Assembly: GCA_029891385.1 (NCBI GenBank)
Contig: CM057228.1
Coordinates: forward strand, 34,847,023 to 34,911,022
DNA length: 64,000 nucleotides
Direction of reading: 5' to 3'
DNA from: Erythroxylum novogranatense
Taxonomy: Eukaryota; Streptophyta; Magnoliopsida; Malpighiales; Erythroxylaceae
The notes below the pieces were generated by a model. The model ran no database searches and was not told the origin of the DNA. It was given only the letters and a program-made list of their open reading frames with translations. Of this stretch, positions 55,738-64,000 are shown piece by piece; the first letter of the stretch is position 1; each line of letters begins with the position of its first letter. The translations under genes and the position numbers were made by a program.

Positions 55738-58700
55738 AATTCTCAAATAACGATTCACTATGACAATTTCAAATGTCGATACAAATTCCATATACTTTTC
55801 CACTCAATGATTCATTTTCCGAAGGTCACAAGAACCACACTCGATCGGTTGTCTAGTCCCTTATTTAGCCAATTCATTAACACTCATCACAATAGACGGT
55901 TAACAAGGTCATCGATTGGTGACCTTACTATCATACTATTTCACTTGCTATTTTCGAGTAGCCATTAACTTTGGTTCCGATCTATGACTCAATTCCTTAT
56001 TTCGAATCCGTTATCAATTCAATACTTTTCTCTAGTAACATGCGACTAATACGTATTCTACATCCTTTCAAGGTGATACGATCATAACCTCCTTTATCTC
56101 ATCCTCACATTCATTTTGTACCAATACAATGACATTTAGTTCCATTTCACTGTAACCAGTGATACTTTACCTAATGCGGTCATTCTTTATATCCCACCAA
56201 CTCTCTATTCAAATTCAATTCTCCTTAGACAATTCATCGCTTTTTATAGTGTTCACGCACTCTATCTCGGATATGCATTTTATTCATTTCACTTATCCGA
56301 TCTGATCCACTTTAGCTAACTTATCTTTGTTTTCCTATGTCACTTTCCTTTGTTTCACTCAACACAGTCTCAAATTCATCAGTGGTCTTTGACTCTTGTT
56401 AGGCCCCGTATGCGATGTAGCGATATATCCCACAATAAAATCGTAACTCAGAATACGATCATAATCAAGCTTTTTTTTTTTTTCCTATTGAACATTAACA
56501 CCTATCAGCACTTGAATCCATAATCACTTCATTCTATACACATAGTTATTCAATTTCACTTTTCTCATATACTTACTAGAATGTCGAGCTTCGACTGTTC
56601 AATTTTTTTTTTTTGCTCATCAATTCCTTTGTTCAATCCCGACACATGCTTATATATATATATATATTTTAATCATTCAATACCATTCTCCCGATTACAC
56701 TTGACTCTTCAGATTCAGGATGGGAAACAGTAGTTTGCTTCCTGAACTAGTAACCTTTCTTACCTCTATCCAGTATCCCTAGCTCTACAACTTCAATTTT
56801 TCAGAAACACTTCACAATTACCCATAATCTACTTGACATTCTTTGAAAATCCCAATATCGTAATTGATCTGCTCATTGCGGATTATCATTCACTATTTGA
56901 GCTTAGTAGTCGAATTGTCATTTTATTTCGTAGTCATTTATGCCCGCCTTTTCCTCGAATAAGCACAAGGTATCTTTATAGAATCTAAAGTCTCCAAGGC
57001 TTTAAACAATTTCGATCATAGAACCAATACCATTTATCAAAATCAATTCAATTTATCTTATACCGCTTTAACATATTGTCTCATTTCATCACACACCGCC
57101 CACTCTCCAAGGATATGCTTATCATCGGTATCAAATTCCTCAATTATACATAAAGTATATATATATATATAACACTACATTACGTCATTGTCGGTTTTCC
57201 TTTAGACTTTTGTCTCTATTCATTTTCTCTTTTCAATTGATTTTCATCATCCACATCGATGTATGCCGATACCTAGTCATCCGTATTTGGACCTCCATAA
57301 ATTCCACTTTATTTGAGTATTTCGTCATAGATCGAGACTATTTTCTTCTTAGTTTCAAATCTAGATTTTCCAACAGTTTTACATCACATATGGAGCTCTA
57401 TTCACTTCACATTGCACTAAAATCATCTCAAATTAAACTTTCACTCATGTTATTGGATACTTTACATTTCCATATACACAATACGATAACTTCAGAGTAT
57501 GAGATATGACTCAATTTCACTTTTAATTTTGTCCATATATCTTCCGTTAAACCATTAGTCTTGCTACCATCTTAATACTATTCACGAAAGTCTCATCACC
57601 AATTAGTGTCCCTAATTGCTTTAACTTTACGCACTATCTCGGTAACAATTTTATGCCATAATTTAAAAGATCAGAACATTCCTTGCACTAAGGTTCCGTG
57701 TAACAATCACTAAACACTTTCTTTCACACTTATTCAAGAATCTATACCTCAGCATTTTATCCGGAAACCAATTAGTAACCTATACAATTCGACTTCCATA
57801 AGACTCCTTTCCGTTTATGCTAATTCTCAAATAAATAAATGATGCCATAATCATTTCTCATTTCCTCTCATAAAGGTACATTCATCCTCCTATGTCTTAC
57901 TTTAACCTAATTTAAACTTTACATTTATAACCACTCATGAAGCACATATTTAATCATTCATCGATCATTTCCTCCATGATTTCCATGTATCATTCACATA
58001 CATTTCATTAATCATGATCAATTTTATCGTCCAATAGGTACTCCCAACGGTAAATCGACTTGAATGTGACAACTCTTTTCATATCACTATCATTGTTCCA
58101 TTTATTTATTTATTTTCATTTCCTTAGTTTCATTCCCATAGTATTCATGTGTCAACTTGACCTTTTAAGGTCATATCCACTGGCTTATACAATATCATCT
58201 CCTTATTGCTACGTATCTCTTTATTTTCCTCAAACAATCTATAATAGGGCATTCATAGTCCCCAAAACATGACAAAATCGCTGATGCAACTCCATTGTAT
58301 CTCTATCTATTTACCCATCCATTTACCATTTCTATGTCCATATACATCTTTTCAACCAATTGAATTTCCCGATACACAATCAAGAGAAAAGTGTCACCTA
58401 TCTTTTTCCTTACGATCTTATTATATCGATTTCCAAACTCTTAAGACAATATTCGATACCCATTTCAGTCTCAAGCTTATGCTACCATAATCATAACCGG
58501 TTCACGAGTTCATTTCAGTTTATCTGTACACTTTTATCTCACCATTTCTACTTTACTTTTTTTTTTTTTTTACTTTTACTTTTTTTACCCTACTATGCAC
58601 TTTGCTCTTTCAGTTCTTTCAGCTCTAGGTAGATCGTTCACAGTATAATATTGACCTTATTACAATCTCGCTATCTTCATCTACCTATGATATCTATCGA

Positions 58701-59226
58701 TATCAAACACAAATGCAGGACTCAATATCTCTGATCGGACCATCTACGCTTTTACTCGGCCCAATGTTTCCCATTTCAAATAAGATATACAATCGAGCTC
58801 TAATTACTTCATCATCCCGACTTTTAATCACACTTAGGCCTACTATAACTATTATGCTTCTCCTATCTCCAATCGACCTTTCCAAATTCTAGACATATTC
58901 ATTTTTCTCGTCACCATAATATTGCCATTTTAATCCGGAATTCATTAATATCACTTCTTTCCTTCGCCAGCCAACACAAATATTCTAACCATAGTCAATA
59001 TTAATCTCCTTATCCATTTTTCCTTCTTCCTTTCCTAATTGTTTATACACTTTCAGAGGTTCACCCTCTAACACAGCCTCACTTAGTCACTTAACACGTA
59101 TGCACATCGTAGGATTTCTACCCGCATCGACTCAAACTAGGGATCGCCACCACGATGCGCAATGATACGACTCAAATGCATGCACCCTATGTTTCGATTG
59201 TCGCCCGGATACATTACGTATCATCG

Positions 59227-59243
59227 GGCTCGATACCACCTAA
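59227..59243 (-). other. Primer-binding site of the LARD-like element, tRNA-Met type
   Basis: On the minus strand TTAGGTGGTATCGAGCC follows the 5' LTR. TGGTATCGAGCC resembles TGGTATCAGAGCC (initiator tRNA-Met complement) with one base lost. Confidence 0.65.
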
Positions 59244-62200
59244 TGTAACACCCACTCCCGTGGACCAACCCGATATCGTTGGTGATATCCGAGTCCGTGC
59301 CATGAGGGTGGCGATTACATCACCGATTAAAACTCAAGATACTTTTTTTTTTTGAAGCCATTGATTCCACGTTAGCGCGGCAAAAACAAAGAAGTAACTA
59401 ACACCCATGTTCATAATAAACCGCCAGCTTATTACGGTCATCCGAGAATAATTTACAATCACTCAATGAGTAAAACATTAAAACCAATATGGGCTCAAGA
59501 GAAATATAAAGCATTGTTATACAAAGATTGCGAACACAATTTGATAAGACACTAATGCGACACGGACCGATCCCGACCTCTATCCTTTATCGCCTCAAGA
59601 GACATACTCCCTGTCAAACGGGGTATTCTTCAAGACCTGAAAAATAGATGCAAATTTTGGGTGAGTTTTGCGAACTCAGTGAGTGACCATCATCGATGGT
59701 CCATCCAATCACATAACATATAACACATACTTTCATTTTCCATTAAGTCACATGTCATATTCCCTATCATACCTCACATTCACATACAGCCATATCTTCA
59801 TTATGTCGATACAATGTCATCTTCAATATAATCAAATTGATCATTCAATCAAGTTTATCATTCCCATTCAACACACAATGTCACATTCCCATTCAATACA
59901 GTGTTGCAGTCCCATTCAATACAAGTAATTCAACCAATCACATTCCGCATAATCAAATCAATCATGTTATGCATATGTGCATGAAACCCACTTTCCATTT
60001 AATTACTTTGTTGTGACCGAGTGTCTAAACTGTCCCGCACCCAATAGATATCGGGCTCATTGAAACCGTCCCATATAGGGCTCATCGTGAATCGCCCCAT
60101 AAAGGGCTCATTGTAAATCGTCCCATAAAGGGCTCATTGTAAATCGTCCCATAAAGGGCTCATTGTCGTTGAGCTCGAGGCTCAATCGATGTCGAGCATG
60201 AAGCTCTTTACTCATTATTGACTACTCGTCACAACTCTCATTATCTTTCATAAATTCATGCGAGGAATGTCTTATGCATATTTGCATGCACTCGACCAAT
60301 CATAGTTACTATCATCGGACCGTAGTCCCAAGCATTCACATCAATTAAGAAGTCACATTTCATTTATGTGCAATTATGCATGCAAGACATTTTAACAATC
60401 TCAATATATACACTTAGGTCATCTCATTCACATTCAAGGAGCACTTCAAATACGCAATTCCAAATACTTAATTACTCACCGACCTCCCATGCGGAACCCA
60501 TATTTAATCACAATTAATAAAATAAATCAATACTCATTCAACAAATAACAAAAGCAAATAACCAATAAATAAGACCATCTAGGTCTACTCACAAGATTTC
60601 TCATTTGCATTGGTTTCCAATTTACGAAAATGCCCGAGTGCGGACATTTATCCCAAGACTACCAATTTATGCCATATGCACACATTAATCACTTTGAATA
60701 AGAATTCTCATTTATGCACAAATATAGAATAAGGACAATGCATGTTCATGATATTCCGGCCTTAATCCAATTTTTTCAACAATAAAATCAGAGAAAATTA
60801 GAAATTCAATGGCGCCGACGACGCTCAATTTGGACCTCTATAGTCCCCAATTAAATAAAACGAGAATGCAATCCCATTTCCGAACCCCGTCAATTTTCCG
60901 TCCAAAATTCCCAATTTCCCATGAAATGAAATTCAATATTTTACAAATCCGATGCCTCAAGAATCGGTCAATCGGACGTCGGACGGAAAAGTTATACATC
61001 AAAGAAATCGAAATCCAAAATTAAAACAAAATCCCCTCAGGCTCATGAGAGGCGTAAGTCGCCGCTCGCGGCTCGCCTCGCCTCGGAGTCGCCGCCTCGC
61101 GAGGGCGAGATTTCAGCTAAATCTCGCCCTCATGAGTCGTCGCCTCATGCGAGGGGCGAGATTCCAATGCCTTCGCCTTCTTTTTTTTTCCAAACCGAAC
61201 TTCAATCATTCATAACTTTTCCCACAAAATTCAGAAAATTACAAACCATATGTCGTTGAAAGATTAAGAAAAACTCTACAAGTTTTATGTAGAGCACAAA
61301 ATCAATTTCACCCCTAAGGGTGTCAAAATCCAGTCAAATCCACTGCCTACTCAAAACCTCTCAAAACAGTGCAGTACTTTACAAATTCAGTAACTTTTAT
61401 TCTCTTCAGTCAAAATAACACAATAAATATGCTCTTCAATATCACAATGTTATCTAAAACTTTCATGAATAACCAAAATCCCAATTCATTTACTAACTAG
61501 GTCAAACAATTCAGTGAATGCTACTGCCCTGAAAGTACTCAAATTGATAATAATTTTCAAGCAGTATAACTCCTTGTTCAAAAGTCGAAAAATTGCATAC
61601 TTTATACCCATAAAAGATAAAACACAGTACTACACTTCTCATAAAGGTCTCAGAATCAAATTCCATCATTAACAAATTTAAAACAGTCCTGCAAGTTACT
61701 GCCCTGTTCAGCAGTTCATGACCTAACTTCAATCCAATCTTTGAAAAATCATAAGTCCCAATTCTGTTATCTAAAATAGCATGCTATATACCATTTTCAA
61801 GATAATTGTTTCCTCTACAACTCTTCAGAAGATCACCTAAGCCAATTCAATTCACACAAATTACTAAAATTGTTCCCAATCAGAATGGTCACAATACCTA
61901 CACTGATAGCTAAGTTTCACCAATTGCTCACAATCAGTCAATATTCCACAGTGGATATCTCCCAATATACAGATCGAAAAATTGAAAATCAGTGGCAATG
62001 GAAAGCTAACAATATAGGCTTCAACTCTCATGAAGACTATTGACAATAATTCCTCTCAATTAATTTAGAAAATCATCAAAACAATCAGGTTATAAATCCG
62101 GATACTGTTCACCTAAGTCAAAACAGTAACTTTCCAAGCCAAATTTCAACCTCTTAGAGTTACAATTTGACAACACCTATTTCACACAAAATGTAGCCAA

Positions 62201-63425
62201 CAAACCAAAGTTTCATTGGGCACAAACCTCAACTCATTTGCATAACCACACAATAAGTTATGCCCAAAACAGTACAGTAGGTTCAATGTCCATTTTCCAG
62301 CTTTCAACTTCAACCTAACTCCTATCACTTCTAATATCCATAACACATGCATAAGCATCCTAATAACACAAGAATTAAGCCAATAGGTCATCAAGACCTT
62401 CAGTTCAATATATATCCACAATTTCAGTACCTATTTTCAATCATTTTCTTATGAATTTATGCATTAAAACCATAAGTAAAACATAAACATAAACATCATC
62501 TTACCTAAAGCTTCCAACTCCACCTCTTTAAGTCTTTAATTTTCTAACTACCCTTCTTCTTTTCCATCCCATGCATGGTTATTATCAAGATAAGAGGGTA
62601 GAAGATTTAAGCTTAGAAGCAAGCAAGGAAGAACTAAGAAAGTAGCAACTAAGGAAACAAGTGAAGGAAATTGATAAGAGTGAGGAAGAAGCTAGAGTTT
62701 TCGGATGAGGAGAAGATATAACAACAAACTCATCTTTTTTCACTCTTTTATCCATGAAGTTGCCGACCTTACAAAGTCAAGCATATGACAAAAGCATTAA
62801 ACCCCTTTGGACACTTGGCAATTGGAGAAACATAAGGAAAAGTCAAACAATTCAATAACTAATAAGTACAATTTCCCAACTTGTTCATTCTTTCCCTTTT
62901 AACTAATAAGAAGCATCGTGAATGGGAAGAGAAGACCAAGTCTAAGCCATCTCCAAGCATGAAATTAGGAGGACACTTGGCCATTTAGGAAGGAATGGGA
63001 AAAGTCAAAGGACCAATCAAAATTTTTGAAAATAATAAAACAAATACCAAGCAATTTCAATCCAATTTCGGTTCCAACAAATTTAAGGGTCCATTTTTGG
63101 GTTCCACCAAAATATGCAATGGTTTAATACCAAATAACAGTAGAAAATCAACCGGTTCGCCATTTGACAATTTTTTTTCCGGTCCGGGAATTTTCTCCGA
63201 AAAATTCCAGAAAATTTTTCATAATTCCCATAAAAGGTAAAACACACAAAAATGCAGTTCAATAAATTTTTCAAATATAATTTCCCCATTATTTTCACTA
63301 AAAGTCCATTTAGTCCCAATACCGGAAATATCATGTATGCATGTACAGTCCTAAGTCATTTCGATCCATCTCATCCTATGCCAAATTTACTATTTAACCC
63401 TTCCTGACGGGGGTGGGATGTTACA
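59244..63425 (-). repeat. 5' LTR of the LARD-like element
   Basis: 4182 bp, collinear with 51512-55705 and highly similar. Differences are mostly 1-4 base indels and small substitutions, plus the rearranged palindromic patch at 61038-61165. Confidence 0.92.
61038..61165. repeat. CTCATGAGG/GGCGAG palindromic patch in the 5' LTR
   Basis: Counterpart of 53336-53440. It includes the inverted pair CTCATGAG and CTCGCGAGG, and a GAGGGCGAGATTT / AAATCTCGCCCTC hairpin centred near 61117. Confidence 0.78.
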
Positions 63426-63480
63426 GAGACAAAGTTGCATTACCTATTCTGATACAGACCTAAAGCTGAGAAGGATAAAT
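63426..63480 (-). pseudogene. RPL12: RPL12 pseudogene, N-terminal part (split by the LARD)
   Basis: On the minus strand the bases before the duplication read through a degenerate VCIRIG and NATLSL segment that continues into LDPKIEP at 51511 on the other side of the insertion. This fits the family's VRVTGG and ASSLAPKIGP region with deletions. Further upstream the match fades. Confidence 0.55.
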
Positions 63481-64000
63481 TTGTATTCAAAAGAATATAT
63501 ATTCGTCGAATAGATAAAGATAGGTTAGGGGAAGTTTTATTTGTTCCTCAAAATTTAAGAATAGGCATTCTTGAAGATTACCTATTCTGTGTTTAGTTTC
63601 TAACCAAACACATGTTTAATAATAACCTAGGAATAGCAAAGGAATAGAATTGTTATTCCCTTAAACCAAACATATTGTAAGGCGTATGTCCTTTTTGACC
63701 AACATCTAGTCATTTTATGCTTCCGATGATGAGCTAAATACCAGAGCAAAAAACCTGTTTTTGAGACAAAAGTTAAAACGGAAAAATAATAAGCAAGATA
63801 TTTTACAGTAAAAGGTTAGAAAAGAAATAAACATTTTACTAAAATTTAAAGAATCTTAAGATTTTCTAAACATTAAAAAAACTAACTAAACATTTTTTTT
63901 CAAATTTTTGTTACAAAAAAAACATCTGACATATTTTATTAATTTTATGCAAATGACCCAAAGAATTAAAAAAAATAGGTCATATTTCTCCTAAAGAACA
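63481..64000. other. AT-rich sequence at the window end
   Basis: A stretch at about 63590-63675 contains AACCAAACA and TTCCCTTAAACCAAACA phrases with a MITE-end look, similar to one near 41447, but no complete element could be outlined. No coding signal. Confidence 0.4.

Larger units (their letters stand above)
55706..59243 (-). other. Noncoding internal domain of the LARD-like element
   Basis: 3538 bp between PPT and PBS. It has no long frame on either strand and no match to gag, RT or integrase motifs that I could find. Polypyrimidine runs on + (for example 56470-56484, 56604-56615, 58558-58572) and TA repeats (56651-56665) are present. Confidence 0.75.
51512..63425 (-). mobile_element. 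LARD-like LTR retrotransposon derivative, reverse orientation
   Basis: Two direct repeats of 4194 and 4182 bp (51512-55705 and 59244-63425) begin TGTAACACCC and end GATGTTACA on the + strand. They are flanked by exact GAGAC duplications (51507-51511 and 63426-63430). The PPT and PBS place the 5' LTR at the right, so the element runs on the minus strand. The 3538-bp internal region has no recognisable gag or pol. LTRs over 4 kb with a noncoding core of about 3.5 kb match the definition of large retrotransposon derivatives. The LTR ends and PPT context resemble Tekay/Del chromoviruses by recall, the likely autonomous partner. Confidence 0.88.

Noticed and set aside
63590..63675. MITE-like phrases with AAACCAAACA
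   Set aside because: No paired terminal repeat or target duplication could be found.
1..64000. tRNA, rRNA or snRNA genes
   Set aside because: No cloverleaf, A/B-box or rRNA sequence was recognised; the only tRNA-related signals are retroelement primer-binding sites.

Overview
The window is a plant nuclear region, most likely from a eudicot. It has spliced genes with GT-AG introns, plant-specific gene families, and several plant transposable-element lineages. All assignments come from reading translated motifs, splice sites, direct repeats and target-site duplications (TSDs) by eye. No database search was run.

Four host genes can be modelled in full. (1) 129-2772 (+): a six-exon HAD/CTD-small-phosphatase-like gene. 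(2) 6312-8693 (+): an intronless CRINKLY4-related receptor kinase (CCR3-like). From memory these two are neighbours in Arabidopsis (At3g55960/At3g55950), so this is probably conserved microsynteny. (3) 25379-27456 (-): a six-exon GDSL esterase of the CPRD49 type. (4) 31037-40923 (-): a twelve-exon ABC1/ADCK1-like atypical kinase whose reading frame is intact although intron 7 carries a 5.6 kb retrotransposon.

Most of the rest is mobile or decayed DNA. 4237-4663 is a solo LTR. 10336-12587 is a Tigger/pogo-like DNA transposon. 13263-13930 is a LINE ORF1 remnant. About 14480-16460 is a decayed endogenous pararetrovirus piece (RNase H, viroplasmin-like ORF, promoter-like TATA). About 17960-24500 is a hAT transposon with a 2 kb TTGRA pentanucleotide array. 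28113-30246 is a gag-only Ty3/gypsy derivative. 33015-38625 is a chromovirus with a younger solo LTR nested in its 3' LTR. 41640-49765 is a Tat-like Ty3/gypsy element that lost RT, RNase H and most of integrase, but keeps a 75-bp tandem array and an antisense ORF. 51512-63425 is a LARD-like element (4.2 kb LTRs, 3.5 kb internal region with no recognisable coding) in reverse orientation, which split an RPL12 pseudogene.

Five LTR insertions have exact 5-bp TSDs that fix their boundaries: GACTC, GACTA, GTTAC, CTAAT and GAGAC. The most unusual structures are the LARD, the Tat-like element with its 75-bp array plus antisense gene, the pentanucleotide array inside the hAT element, and a near-perfect 236-bp hairpin in intron 8 of the ADCK1-like gene.
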